Positions 1 through 17,561 of a stretch of DNA of 64,000 bases are shown piece after piece. Position numbers and translations under genes: made by a program. The stretch's first letter is position 1. Each line of letters starts with the position of its first letter. The DNA lies in NCBI RefSeq assembly GCF_019668485.1, contig NZ_AP024619.1, positions 1,053,001 to 1,117,000 of the forward strand, in the 5' to 3' direction. The notes beneath the pieces were generated by a model. The model had not been told where the DNA came from. It saw nothing but the letters and a program-made list of their open reading frames with translations, and searched no databases. The stretch is from Gelria sp. Kuro-4. GTDB lineage: Bacteria > Bacillota > DTU030 > DUMP01.

Positions 1-1
1 T

Positions 2-193
2 TTGGCCTCCGATCAGGAGGAGAATTTGTCCCCGCCGTCGGCGAAGGCCGGCAACCGCCCGCTTCCCCCCGAACAGGCGGAAAAACAAGACGTCCTCCGT
101 GAATCCAAGCCGGAGACGGCCGATACTGACGGGGCGGTTGCCGTCGCCAAGCTCGGCGAGCCGAGAGAACCGCACTTTTACAGCAGCTATTAG
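2..193 (+). CDS. 3' end of an unidentified ORF, open at the window edge
   Basis: An open frame runs from the window edge to a TAG at 191-193. The visible 63 residues are hydrophilic and rich in Glu, Pro, Ala and Lys, ending in PHFYSSY. I recognise no domain. In Firmicutes the gene before rpoB is usually rplL or a methyltransferase, and this tail resembles neither. The TTG at position 2 could be a start, but the frame may simply continue upstream. It could also be a chance ORF. Confidence 0.35.
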   Translation: MASDQEENLSPPSAKAGNRPLPPEQAEKQDVLRESKPETADTDGAVAVAKLGEPREPHFYSSY

Positions 194-276
194 TTTTGTC
201 GGGCGTCCCATTTTAGTGTAGCGGCGCCGCCCCTGCCCTAACCTGCGGTCGCGTCAACCAGGGCGCGATCTTTCTA

Positions 277-305
277 TTGACGAAAGCCGGGACTTATGAT
301 ATCAT
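277..305 (+). promoter_or_regulatory. Sigma-A-type promoter upstream of rpoB
   Basis: TTGACG (277-282) and TATCAT (300-305) are separated by 17 bp. This would start a transcript near 312 with a leader of about 190 nt before rpoB. The leader (306-502) has small inverted repeats, for example GGGG/CCCC at 463-475, but no gene and no recognisable riboswitch. Confidence 0.7.
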
Positions 306-502
306 AACTAAATGCGAAACCAGGGGTAGTTCTTGCCTTTTTTGGCCGCACAAGGGCACAAAGAATAGCTCCTGGCAAAAACGGGAATAATACCTAGTGG
401 CACTTTTTTGTCTTCAAGCGAGGTTGCGCACTCTTATGGCCGCCTTGCTTTTCCGCGTTTTGGGGAGCGACCCCTAAATAGCTTGCCGAGGGGTGAAGTG
501 CA

Positions 503-3898
<3,396 letters not shown>

Positions 3899-3919
3899 GG
3901 GAGAAGGGAGAGAGGCCCT

Positions 3920-7396
<3,477 letters not shown>

Positions 7397-7399
7397 TTC

Positions 7400-7428
7400 T
7401 TGACAGTACCCGGGTGAGATGGTACAAT
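7400..7428 (+). promoter_or_regulatory. Strong sigma-A promoter for the L7Ae-rpsL-rpsG-fusA-tuf unit
   Basis: A consensus TTGACA (7400-7405) and TACAAT (7423-7428) are spaced by exactly 17 bp, immediately after the rpoC stop codon. Transcription should begin near 7435, about 80 nt before the L7Ae-like gene. Confidence 0.85.
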
Positions 7429-7445
7429 AACCGAGTGTGACTATG

Positions 7446-7470
7446 GCCCGCCCCGCTCTGCGGGGCGGGC
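7446..7470 (+). promoter_or_regulatory. Perfect GC hairpin in the L7Ae/rpsL leader
   Basis: GCCCGCCCCGC and GCGGGGCGGGC form an 11-bp perfect stem around a TCT loop, starting about 11 nt after the predicted transcription start. No T-run follows, so it is not a standard terminator. It could stabilise the mRNA or bind a regulator. Confidence 0.5.
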
Positions 7471-7514
7471 GAGCGAGTGATTACCCCAAAAGAGTGCGAA
7501 GTGAGGGAAGCGCG

Positions 7515-7763
7515 ATGGCACTGGACGGTTTGCGGGCGGCGAAGAAAAAGACCGTTGGAACCAAGCAGACGCTCAAGGCGGTGGAAAAGGGTCTGGCCCG
7601 CCGGGTCTACGTAGCCAGGGACGCTGAAGCCCACATCATTGCTCCGCTCCTGGAGCTGTGTGCCAGCCGGGGTACTCCCTGCGAGTACGCCGAGAGCATG
7701 CGCGAGCTGGGCCGGGCCTGCGGCATTCAAGTAGGTGCGGCGGCAGCAGGTATCATCGAGTAG
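7515..7763 (+). CDS. L7Ae/L30e-family RNA-binding protein
   Basis: This is an 82-residue member of the L7Ae/L30e/S12e/Gadd45 fold, the Firmicutes YbxF/YlxQ-type protein that binds kink-turn RNA and associates with ribosomes. The position between rpoC and rpsL is the standard Firmicutes location. ATG 7515 is chosen because GAGGGAAG precedes it and it gives the usual length. The same frame is open back to 7437, but that part runs through the GC hairpin and is unlikely to be translated. It is the first gene of the str-type operon and rpsL starts 17 nt after it. Confidence 0.88.
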   Translation: MALDGLRAAKKKTVGTKQTLKAVEKGLARRVYVARDAEAHIIAPLLELCASRGTPCEYAESMRELGRACGIQVGAAAAGIIE

Positions 7764-7780
7764 CGGAAGGAGGTGGCAAG

Positions 7781-8155
7781 ATGCCGACAGTCAGCCAGAT
7801 GATCCGCCAGGGTCGCAAGAAGGTGCAGGAGAAGTCCGCCGCTCCCGCTCTGCAGGGTTCACCGCAGAAGCGCGGAGTCTGCACTCGCGTATACACAACC
7901 ACGCCCAAAAAGCCGAATTCGGCCCTGCGCAAGGTGGCGCGTGTGCGCCTGACCAACGGTACGGAGGTAACCTCCTACATCCCCGGGATCGGGCACAACC
8001 TGCAGGAGCACGCCGTGGTGCTGGTGCGCGGCGGCCGTGTTAAGGACCTGCCGGGCGTAAGGTACCACATTGTCCGGGGGACGCTGGATGCCGCCGGCGT
8101 GCAGGACCGGCGCCAGGGCCGGTCGAAGTACGGCGCGAAGCGGCCGAAGAAGTAG
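7781..8155 (+). CDS. rpsL: 30S ribosomal protein S12
   Basis: S12 sits at the decoding centre and controls accuracy. The 124-residue protein carries [12 protein letters not shown] and [13 protein letters not shown], which include the conserved lysines where streptomycin-resistance changes occur; both are wild type. The KRPKK basic tail is present. ATG 7781 follows GGAAGGAGGTGG at good spacing; the upstream open frame overlaps the L7Ae-like gene and is discarded. rpsG follows after 18 nt. Confidence 0.97.
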   Translation: MPTVSQMIRQGRKKVQEKSAAPALQGSPQKRGVCTRVYTTTPKKPNSALRKVARVRLTNGTEVTSYIPGIGHNLQEHAVVLVRGGRVKDLPGVRYHIVRGTLDAAGVQDRRQGRSKYGAKRPKK

Positions 8156-8173
8156 CGGTAAGGAGGGAAGACG

Positions 8174-8644
8174 ATGCCAAGGCGAGGCCATGTGGGGCGG
8201 CGCGCGGTGCAACCGGACCCCATTTATGGGAGCCCGATGGTTACGCGCCTCATCAACAAAGTGCTCCTCAGCGGCAAAAAGAGCACGGCGGAGAAAATCT
8301 GCTACGAGGCTCTTGAGACCGTGCGGGAGAAGACGGGCAAAAATCCGCTCGATGTTTTCGAACAGGCGGTTAAAAACGTCACACCCATCGTCGAGGTAAG
8401 GGCGCGCCGGGTGGGCGGTGCCAACTACCAGGTGCCGGTGGAGGTGCGCCCGGAGCGGCGCATGTCGCTGGCTATGCGCTGGATTGTGGACTATGCCAGA
8501 AGGCGCGGCGAACGCACCATGAAGGAAAAGCTGGCGGCGGAGATTATGGACGCGGCGAACGGCACGGGCGGCGCTGTGAAAAAGCGGGAAGACACGCACA
8601 AGATGGCTGAGGCCAACAAGGCCTTTGCTCACTACCGGTGGTAA
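8174..8644 (+). CDS. rpsG: 30S ribosomal protein S7
   Basis: S7 nucleates assembly of the 30S head by binding the 3' domain of 16S rRNA and contacts E-site tRNA. The protein has the family-standard 156 residues and starts [10 protein letters not shown]. The central [20 protein letters not shown] segment and the C-terminal [20 protein letters not shown] are typical. The ATG follows AGGAGGGAAG. It lies between rpsL and fusA, the classic str operon order; in other bacteria S7 represses this operon, though I see no clear S7 target here. Confidence 0.97.
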   Translation: MPRRGHVGRRAVQPDPIYGSPMVTRLINKVLLSGKKSTAEKICYEALETVREKTGKNPLDVFEQAVKNVTPIVEVRARRVGGANYQVPVEVRPERRMSLAMRWIVDYARRRGERTMKEKLAAEIMDAANGTGGAVKKREDTHKMAEANKAFAHYRW

Positions 8645-8674
8645 GAAACTGGGTTACGGAAAGGGGTGAAACCT

Positions 8675-10750
8675 GTGCCAAGGCAATACTCGCTGCAGAA
8701 GACACGCAACATCGGCATCATGGCGCACATCGATGCCGGTAAAACCACCACCACCGAGCGGATCCTCTTCTACACGGGGAGAGTACACAAAATCGGCGAA
8801 GTGGATGACGGTGCCGCCACCATGGACTGGATGGTGCAGGAGCAGGAGCGCGGTATCACTATTACGTCGGCGGCCACCACGTGCTTTTGGAAGGACCACC
8901 GCATCAACATTATCGACACGCCCGGCCACGTTGATTTCACCGTAGAGGTGGAGCGCTCGCTGCGCGTACTGGACGGAGCAGTTGCCGTATTCTGTGCCAA
9001 GGGCGGTGTGGAACCCCAGTCCGAAACCGTGTGGCGCCAGGCGGACCACTACCACGTGCCGCGGGTTGCCTATGTCAACAAAATGGACATTATGGGGGCC
9101 GATTTTTACCGCGCGGTCGAGATGATGCGCGAGCGCCTGGGAGCGAACGCCGTACCGATCCAGCTTCCGATCGGCAAGGAGGCGGACTTCCGCGGCGTAG
9201 TGGACCTTATTGCCGAGAAGGCTATTATCTATGTGGATGATTTGGGAACCCAGAGCGAAGAGGTGGCTGTTCCCGCCGACATGGTGGAAGACGCCAAGGC
9301 CTGGCGCGAAAAGCTGCTGGAGGCCGTGGCGGAGGTGGATGACGCCCTCATGGAAAAGTACCTGGAGGGTGAGCAGCTTACGGAGGAGGAGATCCACGCG
9401 GCCCTGCGCCGGGGAACCATTTCCGGGAGCCTGGTACCGGTGCTGTGCGGTTCCTCCTATAAGAACAAGGGCGTGCAGCCGCTCCTCGACGCCATTGTGG
9501 CCTACCTGCCGGCACCGACGGATATTCCGGAGATCCGGGGGGTAAACCCGGCCAGCGGCGAGGAGGAAGACCGGCCCACGAGCGACGACGCGCCGTTCAG
9601 CGCGTTGGCCTTCAAGATTATGACCGACCCCTATGTCGGCAAGCTGGCCTTCTTCCGGGTGTACTCCGGCAGCCTCAAGTCCGGTTCCTACGTGTACAAC
9701 GCCAGCCGCGGCAAAAAGGAGCGCATCGGCCGCATCCTGCAGATGCACGCCAATCACCGGCAGGAGATCGACGAGGTTTTCACCGGGGACATCGCGGCGG
9801 CGGTGGGCCTGAGGGACACCGGGACCGGGGATACGCTCTGCGATGAGGCGGCGCCCATTCTGCTCGAGTCCATGCAGTTCCCGGAGCCGGTGATCTCGGT
9901 GGCCATTGAGCCCAAGACCAAGGCCGACCAGGATAAGCTGGGTGTGGCGCTGGGCAAGCTGGCCGAGGAAGACCCCACCTTCCGCATGCACACGGATAAC
10001 GAAACCGGGCAGACCATCATCTCCGGGATGGGCGAGCTGCACCTGGAGATCATCGTGGACCGCCTGGTGCGGGAGTTCCACGTGGAAGCGAACGTGGGCC
10101 AGCCGCAGGTGGCCTATAAAGAGACCATCACCGTCCCGGCCAAGGCCCAGGGCCGCTACGTGCGGCAGACGGGCGGCCGCGGCCAGTACGGCGATGTCTG
10201 GCTGGAGGTGGCCCCGCGCGAGCGCGGCGCCGGTTTCGAGTTCGTGTCCAAGATCGTGGGCGGCGTGGTGCCGAAGGAATTCATCCCGGCCGTGGAGGCG
10301 GGTGTGCGTGAAGCTGCCGAGAACGGTGTGCTGGCCGGCTACCCCATGGTGGACGTGAGCGTCACCCTCTACGACGGCTCGTACCACGATGTGGATTCCT
10401 CGGAAATGGCCTTCAAGATCGCCGGGTCCATCGGCTTCAAGAATGCCGTGCAGCAGGCGCAGCCGGTGCTCTTGGAGCCCATGATGCAGGTACAGGTGCT
10501 GGTGCCGGAGGAGTACATGGGCGATGTCATCGGCGACATCAACAGCCGGCGCGGGCACATCACTAATATGGAGCCGCGCAACGGCATTCAAGTGATCGAT
10601 GCCGTGGTGCCCTTGGGCGAGATGTTCGGCTATGCCACCGACCTCCGTTCCCGCACCCAGGGCCGCGGCAACTACACCATGCAGTTCTCGCACTACGCTG
10701 AGGTTCCGAAGAACCTGGCGGAAAAGATAATCGCCAAGACCAGGGGCTGA
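8675..10750 (+). CDS. fusA: Elongation factor G
   Basis: EF-G is the GTPase that drives translocation and, with RRF, ribosome recycling. The 691-residue protein has the P-loop AHIDAGKTT, switch I ending [19 protein letters not shown] and NKMD, followed by domains II-V including the domain IV segment [18 protein letters not shown] 8675 is preferred over the in-frame GTG 8666, because the latter lies inside the Shine-Dalgarno AAAGGGGTGA. tuf follows after 35 nt. Confidence 0.97.
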   Translation: MPRQYSLQKTRNIGIMAHIDAGKTTTTERILFYTGRVHKIGEVDDGAATMDWMVQEQERGITITSAATTCFWKDHRINIIDTPGHVDFTVEVERSLRVLDGAVAVFCAKGGVEPQSETVWRQADHYHVPRVAYVNKMDIMGADFYRAVEMMRERLGANAVPIQLPIGKEADFRGVVDLIAEKAIIYVDDLGTQSEEVAVPADMVEDAKAWREKLLEAVAEVDDALMEKYLEGEQLTEEEIHAALRRGTISGSLVPVLCGSSYKNKGVQPLLDAIVAYLPAPTDIPEIRGVNPASGEEEDRPTSDDAPFSALAFKIMTDPYVGKLAFFRVYSGSLKSGSYVYNASRGKKERIGRILQMHANHRQEIDEVFTGDIAAAVGLRDTGTGDTLCDEAAPILLESMQFPEPVISVAIEPKTKADQDKLGVALGKLAEEDPTFRMHTDNETGQTIISGMGELHLEIIVDRLVREFHVEANVGQPQVAYKETITVPAKAQGRYVRQTGGRGQYGDVWLEVAPRERGAGFEFVSKIVGGVVPKEFIPAVEAGVREAAENGVLAGYPMVDVSVTLYDGSYHDVDSSEMAFKIAGSIGFKNAVQQAQPVLLEPMMQVQVLVPEEYMGDVIGDINSRRGHITNMEPRNGIQVIDAVVPLGEMFGYATDLRSRTQGRGNYTMQFSHYAEVPKNLAEKIIAKTRG

Positions 10751-10785
10751 CCCCGGGCAGGCGGTAGCCAAAGGAGGAGAAGAAC

Positions 10786-11988
<1,203 letters not shown>

Positions 11989-11990
11989 GC

Positions 11991-12021
11991 GAGGGGAGAC
12001 ACTCTCCCCCCCTCTTTTTCT
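11991..12021 (+). terminator. Intrinsic terminator after tuf
   Basis: GGGGAGA (11993-11999), loop CAC and TCTCCCC (12003-12009) form the stem, followed by a pyrimidine tract with TTTTT at 12015-12019. It lies directly after the tuf stop codon and separates the str unit from the S10 unit. Confidence 0.8.
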
Positions 12022-12038
12022 ACCTTGGCCGCTATGAG

Positions 12039-12074
12039 GTGGAAGGTTGCCAGCGGGCGCTGGGGAATTTCCAC
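12039..12074 (+). promoter_or_regulatory. Structured leader upstream of rpsJ
   Basis: GTGGAA (12039-12044) pairs with TTCCAC (12069-12074), enclosing an inner hairpin CCAGC/GCTGG with loop GGGC at 12050-12063. The element lies between the tuf terminator and rpsJ. It may be part of an autoregulatory leader of the S10 operon, but I cannot match it to a known leader family and no convincing promoter is visible between 12020 and 12040. Confidence 0.4.
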
Positions 12075-12113
12075 TGAGAACTGTCCGGAAATCGGGCGAA
12101 GGGAGGAAGTTTT

Positions 12114-12425
12114 GTGGCTCAACACAAGATACGCATTCGCCTCAAGGGCTATGACCATGAGGTGATCGATCAATCGTCCCAGAAGATCATCGAAACCGTC
12201 AAGCGCACCGGGGCTCTGGTGTCGGGTCCCATCCCGCTGCCGACGGAAAAGAGCATCTACACCATTTTACGCGCCCCGCACAAGTACAAGGACTCGCGCG
12301 AGCAGTTCGAGATGCGCATTCACAAGCGTCTCATCGATATCCTGGAACCCACGCCTAAGACAGTGGACGCCCTGATGCGTCTGGACCTCCCTACCGGCGT
12401 GGACATCGAGATCAAGCAGCTGTAA
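12114..12425 (+). CDS. rpsJ: 30S ribosomal protein S10
   Basis: S10 binds the 30S head and, as NusE, pairs with NusB in antitermination complexes. The 103-residue protein starts at GTG 12114 behind GGGAGGAAG and reads [20 protein letters not shown], a near-consensus start. The loop [13 protein letters not shown] and the C-terminal [12 protein letters not shown] are typical. It is the first gene of the S10-spc-alpha cluster; rplC follows after 19 nt. Confidence 0.97.
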   Translation: MAQHKIRIRLKGYDHEVIDQSSQKIIETVKRTGALVSGPIPLPTEKSIYTILRAPHKYKDSREQFEMRIHKRLIDILEPTPKTVDALMRLDLPTGVDIEIKQL

Positions 12426-12444
12426 GGGAAGGGAGGCGAGGACG

Positions 12445-13065
12445 GTGAAAGGGATTCTCGGAAAAAAGCTGGGGATGACCCAGATCACCCAGGAAGACGG
12501 CACCATGGTGCCGGTGACGGTTATCGAGGCCGGCCCCTGCGTCGTGGTGCAGAAAAAGACGCCTGCCCGCGACGGCTACGCTGCGCTGCAGCTTGGGTTC
12601 GGGGCCGTGCGCGAGAACAAGGTGAGGAAGCCCCTCAAAGGGCACTTCAGCAAGAACAAGCTCAAACCCGTGCGCTACCTGCGGGAGCTCCGGGTGGAAA
12701 ACCCCGAGGCCTATGAGGTGGGCCAGGAGATCAAGGTAGACATCTTCAGCCCCGGTGAGCGCGTGGACGTTACCGGTATCTCCCGCGGCAAGGGCTACGC
12801 CGGGCTCATTAAGCGCTGGGGCGGGCACCGCGGTCCCATGGCGCACGGCTCCAAATTCCACCGGGCGCCCGGTACGCTGGGCAGCCCCAGGGGCGGCGGC
12901 CGGGTGTTCCCGGGACGGCACATGCCCGGCCGCATGGGTTACGAACGGGTGACGGTCAAGAACCTGCAGGTGGTACGGGTGGACCCGGAGCGGAACCTGC
13001 TCCTCGTTAAAGGGGCAGTGCCCGGGGCGCGCGGCCGTTTGGTCACGGTGCGCGCGGCCGAGTGA
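12445..13065 (+). CDS. rplC: 50S ribosomal protein L3
   Basis: L3 is an early assembly protein near the peptidyl-transferase centre. The 206-residue sequence begins [14 protein letters not shown] and contains the extended-loop signature with [11 protein letters not shown] and [10 protein letters not shown], whose tip approaches the A site. GTG 12445 lies behind GGGAGGCGAGG. L4 follows after 27 nt, the normal S10 operon order. Confidence 0.96.
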   Translation: MKGILGKKLGMTQITQEDGTMVPVTVIEAGPCVVVQKKTPARDGYAALQLGFGAVRENKVRKPLKGHFSKNKLKPVRYLRELRVENPEAYEVGQEIKVDIFSPGERVDVTGISRGKGYAGLIKRWGGHRGPMAHGSKFHRAPGTLGSPRGGGRVFPGRHMPGRMGYERVTVKNLQVVRVDPERNLLLVKGAVPGARGRLVTVRAAE

Positions 13066-13092
13066 CAGGCGGCGGTGAAAGGAGGAGACGAG

Positions 13093-13716
13093 ATGCCACG
13101 TGTACCGGTATATAACCTCCAGGGCGAGGCGGTGGGGGAGATCGAACTCTCCGACAGCGTCTTCGCCGTGCCGATGAATAGCGGACTCATTCACCAGGCC
13201 GTGGTGCGCCACCTCGCCAACCGGCGCCTGGGCACGGCCGACACCAAAACCCGCGCCGAAGTGAGCGGCGGCGGGCGCAAACCGTGGCGGCAGAAGGGCA
13301 CCGGCCGGGCGCGCCAAGGCAGCATCCGTTCGCCGCTGTGGCGGCACGGCGGCGTGGCCTTTGGGCCTCACCCGAGGAGCTATGCTCAGGACATGCCGCG
13401 CAAGATGCGGCGCCTGGCGCTGAAGGTAGCCCTCTCGGAAAAGCTCCGGAGCGGCGGGCTGACGGTGGTGGAGGACATCAAGCTGCCGGAACCCAAGACG
13501 AAGCAGATGGTGAATGTTTTAAGGAGGCTGGGCGCGCCGAAGAAGGCCCTCATTGTTACGGCCGAGCGCGACGAGCTGGTGGACCGTTCGGCGCGGAACC
13601 TTCCCGGCGTGCTGGCCTCCGGGGCGCTGGGCCTCAATGTGTACGATGTTTTGAACCACGACCGTCTCATCATCACGAAAGACGCCGTGGCCAAGGTAGA
13701 GGAGGTGCTCGGCTGA
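13093..13716 (+). CDS. rplD: 50S ribosomal protein L4
   Basis: L4 lines the exit tunnel constriction and in many bacteria represses its own operon. The 207-residue protein has the tunnel-loop signature GGGRKPWRQKGTGRARQGSIRS in its N-terminal half. ATG 13093 is chosen because AAAGGAGGAGACG precedes it; the in-frame GTG at 13075 lies inside that Shine-Dalgarno region. The stop codon overlaps the start of rplW by one base, implying coupled translation. Confidence 0.96.
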   Translation: MPRVPVYNLQGEAVGEIELSDSVFAVPMNSGLIHQAVVRHLANRRLGTADTKTRAEVSGGGRKPWRQKGTGRARQGSIRSPLWRHGGVAFGPHPRSYAQDMPRKMRRLALKVALSEKLRSGGLTVVEDIKLPEPKTKQMVNVLRRLGAPKKALIVTAERDELVDRSARNLPGVLASGALGLNVYDVLNHDRLIITKDAVAKVEEVLG

Positions 13717-14000
13717 TGGAGGCGCGGGACGTTCTGAAGCGGCCGGTGATCACCGAGCGGGCCACCTCCCAGCTGGAGGAAGGCAAGTACACCTTTGAGG
13801 TGGACCCGGCGGCGACGAAAATCGATATCAAGAACGCCGTAGAAGAGATTTTCAAAGTAGACGTCATCAAGGTGGCCACCCTCAGGGTGCCGGGCAAGCT
13901 CAAGCGCGTGGGCCGGCACGTGGGCCGGACGTCGGACTGGAAGAAGGCCATCGTTACGGTCAAGAAGGGGCAGCGCATTCCCTTCTTCGAGGGTGCCTGA
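13716..14000 (+). CDS. rplW: 50S ribosomal protein L23
   Basis: L23 sits at the tunnel exit and forms the docking site for trigger factor and SRP. The 94-residue protein starts MEARDVLKRPVITERA and contains the typical YTFEVDPAATKIDIKNAVEE and the KRVGRHVGRTSDWKKAIV loop. The ATG uses the last A of the rplD TGA, so translation is probably coupled. rplB follows after 27 nt. Confidence 0.96.
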   Translation: MEARDVLKRPVITERATSQLEEGKYTFEVDPAATKIDIKNAVEEIFKVDVIKVATLRVPGKLKRVGRHVGRTSDWKKAIVTVKKGQRIPFFEGA

Positions 14001-14027
14001 ATCTGAGCGCGGAAAGGGGGGGCAGCG

Positions 14028-14855
14028 ATGCCCATTAAGAAGTATAAGCCTACTTCCCCAGGCATTCGGTTTCAAACCACAGCGACATTTGAGGAAGTGA
14101 CGAAGAAGCGCCCGGAGAAGGCGCTCTTGGAGCCGCTTCCGAAAAAGGCCGGGCGCAACAACCAGGGCCGCATCACGGTGCGCCACAAGGGTGGCGGCCA
14201 CAAGCGCCGGTACCGGGTTATCGACTTCAAGCGGAACAAGGACGGTGTGCCGGCCAAGGTGGCGGCCATCGAGTACGACCCGAACCGCTCGGCGCGGATT
14301 GCACTCCTCCACTACGCCGACGGGGAGAAACGCTACATCCTGGCGCCGCTCGGCCTTGAGGTGGGCGACAAGGTGGTTTCCGGGCCCGACGCGGACATTA
14401 AACCAGGTAACACGCTGCCGCTGGCCAACATCCCGGTCGGCACCATGGTGCACAACATCGAGCTTACGCCCAAGCAGGGCGGCAAGCTGGTGCGGGCGGC
14501 CGGCGCGGCGGCCCAGCTGCTGGCGCGGGAAGGCAACCTGGCTACGGTGCGCATGCCTTCGGGTGAGATGCGGATGTTCCCGGTGGAATGCCGGGCGACG
14601 ATCGGCCAGGTGGGCAACCTGGATTACGAGAACATCACCGTGGGTAAGGCCGGGCGCTCGCGCTGGCTGGGTATCCGGCCGACCGTGCGCGGCGTGGTCA
14701 TGAACCCGGTGGACCACCCGCACGGCGGCGGCGAAGGCCGTGCACCGGTGGGCCGCAAGGTGCAGATGACGCCTTGGGGCAAGCCCGCCCGGGGCGTGCG
14801 GACGCGCAAGCGGAACAAGGCCTCGGATCGCCTTATCGTGAAGCGGCGTGGATAG
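14028..14855 (+). CDS. rplB: 50S ribosomal protein L2
   Basis: L2 bridges the subunits and is needed for subunit association and peptidyl-transferase activity. It is 275 residues, the family norm. The signature [17 protein letters not shown] near residue 225 contains the conserved histidine region, and the tail [17 protein letters not shown] is typical. The start ATG follows GGAAAGGGGGGG. Confidence 0.97.
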   Translation: MPIKKYKPTSPGIRFQTTATFEEVTKKRPEKALLEPLPKKAGRNNQGRITVRHKGGGHKRRYRVIDFKRNKDGVPAKVAAIEYDPNRSARIALLHYADGEKRYILAPLGLEVGDKVVSGPDADIKPGNTLPLANIPVGTMVHNIELTPKQGGKLVRAAGAAAQLLAREGNLATVRMPSGEMRMFPVECRATIGQVGNLDYENITVGKAGRSRWLGIRPTVRGVVMNPVDHPHGGGEGRAPVGRKVQMTPWGKPARGVRTRKRNKASDRLIVKRRG

Positions 14856-14874
14856 GCTGAAAGGGGGTTAGCTC

Positions 14875-15159
14875 GTGTCGCGTTCAGCCAAAAAGGGGCC
14901 GTACGTTCACCCCAGTCTCATGAAGAAAATCAAAGAGATGAACGAGAAGCGGGAGAAGCGGGTCATCAAGACCTGGTCCCGCGCCTCGACGATTTTTCCG
15001 GAAATGGTCGGCCACACCATTGCGGTACATGATGGGCGTAAGCACGTGCCCATCTACATCACCGAGGAGATGGTGGGCCACAAGCTCGGCGAATTTGCGC
15101 CTACGCGGCTTTTCCGGGGCCATGGGGCGCACACTGAAAGGTCTACGGCGCTCAAGTAG
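14875..15159 (+). CDS. rpsS: 30S ribosomal protein S19
   Basis: S19 forms a complex with S13 in the 30S head near the A site. It has 94 residues, starts at GTG 14875 behind AAGGGGGTTAG, and contains [20 protein letters not shown] and the C-terminal [17 protein letters not shown], both family hallmarks. rplV follows after 18 nt. Confidence 0.96.
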   Translation: MSRSAKKGPYVHPSLMKKIKEMNEKREKRVIKTWSRASTIFPEMVGHTIAVHDGRKHVPIYITEEMVGHKLGEFAPTRLFRGHGAHTERSTALK

Positions 15160-15177
15160 AGGAGGGCAGGGACAGGC

Positions 15178-15510
15178 ATGGAAGCAAAAGCGGTTGCCCG
15201 CTACGTGCGGATCTCCCCCAGCAAGGTGCGGATCGTCCTGGACCTGATCCGGGGTAAGAGCGCGGCCGAGGCCCTGGGGATCCTGCGGTTTACGCCCAAA
15301 CGGGGCTCCCGCCTGGTGGAGAAGGTGCTGCGTTCGGCCATCGCCAACGCCCAGAACAATCTGGACCTTAACCCGGCGGATCTACTGGTGCTCAGGGCGT
15401 ACGCCGACGAGGGGCCGACGCTCAAGCGGTATCATCCTCGCCGCATGGGACAGGCGTTTCCCATTCTAAAACGCACCAGCCACATCACGGTTGTGGTGGG
15501 TGAAAAGTAA
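15178..15510 (+). CDS. rplV: 50S ribosomal protein L22
   Basis: L22 reaches through the 50S subunit with a long beta-hairpin that lines the exit tunnel and is a macrolide-resistance site. The 110-residue protein begins [18 protein letters not shown] and ends with the hairpin region [20 protein letters not shown] followed by HITVVV. No duplication or deletion is seen in the hairpin. The ATG follows GAGGAGGGCAGG. Confidence 0.96.
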   Translation: MEAKAVARYVRISPSKVRIVLDLIRGKSAAEALGILRFTPKRGSRLVEKVLRSAIANAQNNLDLNPADLLVLRAYADEGPTLKRYHPRRMGQAFPILKRTSHITVVVGEK

Positions 15511-15522
15511 GGAGGGATAGGA

Positions 15523-16203
15523 GTGGGTCAAAAAGTTAATCCCAATGGCCTGCGCCTGGGAATTATTCGCAACTGGGACGCACGCTGGTATGCCGAGCGC
15601 GATTTCTCCGACCTCCTGCTCGAGGATGTGAAGATCCGCGACTACATCAAGGAGAAGTGCTTTATAGCGGGCGTTTCGCATATTGAGATTGAGCGGGTGG
15701 CGAAGCGCATCCAGGTCACCGTGCACACCGCCAAGCCCGGCATCATCATCGGCCGCGGCGGCGCCGGGGTCGAAGCCCTGCGCAAAGACCTGGAGAAGCT
15801 GACGGGCAAACAGGTGCACATCAACATCCTGGAGATCAAGGTGCCGGAGCTGGATGCGCAGCTGGTGGCGGAGGGTATCGCCCAGCAGCTGGAGAAGCGC
15901 ACGTCTTTCCGGCGGGCCATGAAACAGGCCATGGGCCGGACGATGCGCGCGGGCGCCAAGGGAATCCGCGTGGCGGTAAGCGGCCGTCTGGGCGGCGCGG
16001 AGATTGCGCGGCGTGAAGGCTACCGTGAAGGCACGGTGCCGCTGCAGACGCTCCGGGCGGACATTGAGTACGGTTTTGCCGAGGCACGCACCACCTATGG
16101 GCGTATCGGCGTTAAGGTGTGGATTTACAAGGGTGAAGTGCTGCCCGCGGCGAAGGCAGCCCGGGCAACCAAGAAAGAGGCCGCCGCGGAGGGAGGCGAG
16201 TAA
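15523..16203 (+). CDS. rpsC: 30S ribosomal protein S3
   Basis: S3 lies at the mRNA entry tunnel and contributes to helicase activity. The 226-residue protein starts at GTG 15523 as [14 protein letters not shown]. The KH domain [20 protein letters not shown] follows, and the C-terminal domain carries [20 protein letters not shown]. The tail is Ala/Lys/Glu-rich. It is only 12 nt after rplV and 1 nt before rplP. Confidence 0.97.
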   Translation: MGQKVNPNGLRLGIIRNWDARWYAERDFSDLLLEDVKIRDYIKEKCFIAGVSHIEIERVAKRIQVTVHTAKPGIIIGRGGAGVEALRKDLEKLTGKQVHINILEIKVPELDAQLVAEGIAQQLEKRTSFRRAMKQAMGRTMRAGAKGIRVAVSGRLGGAEIARREGYREGTVPLQTLRADIEYGFAEARTTYGRIGVKVWIYKGEVLPAAKAARATKKEAAAEGGE

Positions 16204-16204
16204 C

Positions 16205-16639
16205 ATGCTGATGCCCAAGAGGGTGAAGTACCGCAAGCAGCACCGTCCCAACCCCCAGGGCGTGGCGAAGCGGGGTACGGAGGTCGTTTACGGTGACTAC
16301 GGGCTGGCGGCCCTCGAGCCGGGCTGGATCACCCAGCGGCAGATCGAGGCCGCCCGTGTGGCGCTCACGCGGTACATCAAACGCGGCGGGCGGGTGTGGA
16401 TCAAAATTTTCCCGGATAAGCCCATTACGGCCAAACCGGCCGAGACACGCATGGGCAGCGGCAAGGGCGCGCCGGAGTACTGGGTGGCCGTGGTTAAGCC
16501 GGGGCGTATCCTTTTTGAACTGACGGGAGTGGATGAGGCAGTGGCCAAGGAGGCTATGCGGCTGGCCGGGCAGAAGCTGCCGATTAAAACGCGCTTCGTC
16601 AAGCGCATTGAAGTGGGTGGTGAGGCCGGTGAAAGCTAA
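16205..16639 (+). CDS. rplP: 50S ribosomal protein L16
   Basis: L16 organises the A-site tRNA elbow region. The 144-residue sequence reads [15 protein letters not shown] and contains [16 protein letters not shown] and the substrate-near [23 protein letters not shown] 16205 has GGAGG 8-9 nt upstream; ATG 16211 is an alternative that would remove two residues. The end overlaps the start of rpmC by 11 nt. Confidence 0.96.
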   Translation: MLMPKRVKYRKQHRPNPQGVAKRGTEVVYGDYGLAALEPGWITQRQIEAARVALTRYIKRGGRVWIKIFPDKPITAKPAETRMGSGKGAPEYWVAVVKPGRILFELTGVDEAVAKEAMRLAGQKLPIKTRFVKRIEVGGEAGES

Positions 16640-16832
16640 GGAACTCAAGGACCTGACCGATAGCGAACTGCAGGAGAAATTGGCCGGCTTCAAGGAAGAG
16701 CTGTTCAACCTCCGGTTCCAGATGGTCACGCGGCAGTTGGATAATCCCATGCGCATCCGCGAGGTTCGTAAGTCCATCGCCAGGATTAAAACCATCCTGC
16801 GGCAACGGGAGCTGGCGGGCGAGAGAGGCTAG
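16629..16832 (+). CDS. rpmC: 50S ribosomal protein L29
   Basis: L29 is a small two-helix protein at the tunnel exit next to L23. The 67-residue product starts at GTG 16629 as [18 protein letters not shown] and contains [11 protein letters not shown] and the [11 protein letters not shown] helix. The start lies inside the end of rplP, with GGTGAGG as ribosome binding site. A 58-nt gap with a perfect hairpin separates it from rpsQ. Confidence 0.95.
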   Translation: MKAKELKDLTDSELQEKLAGFKEELFNLRFQMVTRQLDNPMRIREVRKSIARIKTILRQRELAGERG

Positions 16833-16841
16833 GAACACTGG

Positions 16842-16861
16842 GGGCGCAGAGCGCTGCGCCC
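16842..16861 (+). promoter_or_regulatory. Perfect hairpin between rpmC and rpsQ
   Basis: GGGCGCAG and CTGCGCCC form an 8-bp perfect stem with loop AGCG. There is no following T-tract. This is one of the few non-coding gaps inside the S10-spc cluster; the hairpin could protect mRNA ends or act as an attenuator. Confidence 0.4.
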
Positions 16862-16890
16862 GCGAGGCCTGATGAAAGGAGGCCAGGAGC

Positions 16891-17145
16891 TTGGAACGAG
16901 GGCAGAGGAAGGTCCGTGTCGGGACCGTGGTCAGCGATAAAATGGATAAGACGGTGGTCGTTGAGGTGGAAAACACCGTCCAGCATCCTCTTTACAAGCG
17001 CACCGTTCACCGCACGGCGCGCCTTAAGGCGCATGACCCGGAGAACGCCTGCCGGGTCGGCGACCGGGTGCGGGTGAGTTCGACAAGACCGCTGTCGAAG
17101 GATAAGCGGTGGCGGGTGGTCGAGATCATCGAGAAGGCCCGTTAA
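16891..17145 (+). CDS. rpsQ: 30S ribosomal protein S17
   Basis: S17 is a primary 16S rRNA binder of the 30S body. The 84-residue OB-fold protein contains [18 protein letters not shown] and the C-terminal [18 protein letters not shown] signature. The TTG start follows AAAGGAGGCCAGGAGC, a strong site that fits the weak start codon. rplN follows after 29 nt. Confidence 0.95.
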   Translation: MERGQRKVRVGTVVSDKMDKTVVVEVENTVQHPLYKRTVHRTARLKAHDPENACRVGDRVRVSSTRPLSKDKRWRVVEIIEKAR

Positions 17146-17174
17146 GTACGCCCTTGCCGAAAGGGGGTTAGAAG

Positions 17175-17543
17175 ATGATTCAGCCACAGACACGGCTCGT
17201 GGTGGCGGACAACACCGGGGCCAAGGAGCTGATGTGCATCCACGTCGCCGGGGGCTCCAAGCGGCGCTATGCGAATGTGGGAGATATCATCGTCGCCAGC
17301 GTCAAGCAGGCAACGCCCGGTGGTGTTGTTAAAAAAGGCGACGTGGTGAAGGCCGTGGTTGTTCGATCGAAGAAAGGCGTGCGGCGTCCCGACGGCTCCT
17401 ATATCCGCTTCGATGAGAACGCCGCTGTGATCATAAAGGACGACAAGGAACCGCGCGGCACGCGTATCTTCGGGCCGGTGGCCCGGGAGCTGCGCGAGAA
17501 GGAATTCATGAAGATCATTTCCCTGGCGCCGGAAGTGCTGTAG
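17175..17543 (+). CDS. rplN: 50S ribosomal protein L14
   Basis: L14 forms an inter-subunit bridge and is the docking site for silencing factor RsfS. It has the standard 122 residues: [20 protein letters not shown] at the start, then the [19 protein letters not shown] and [20 protein letters not shown] signatures. The ATG follows AAGGGGGTTAGAAG. Confidence 0.97.
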   Translation: MIQPQTRLVVADNTGAKELMCIHVAGGSKRRYANVGDIIVASVKQATPGGVVKKGDVVKAVVVRSKKGVRRPDGSYIRFDENAAVIIKDDKEPRGTRIFGPVARELREKEFMKIISLAPEVL

Positions 17544-17561
17544 GGGAAGGAGGCGTTAAGG

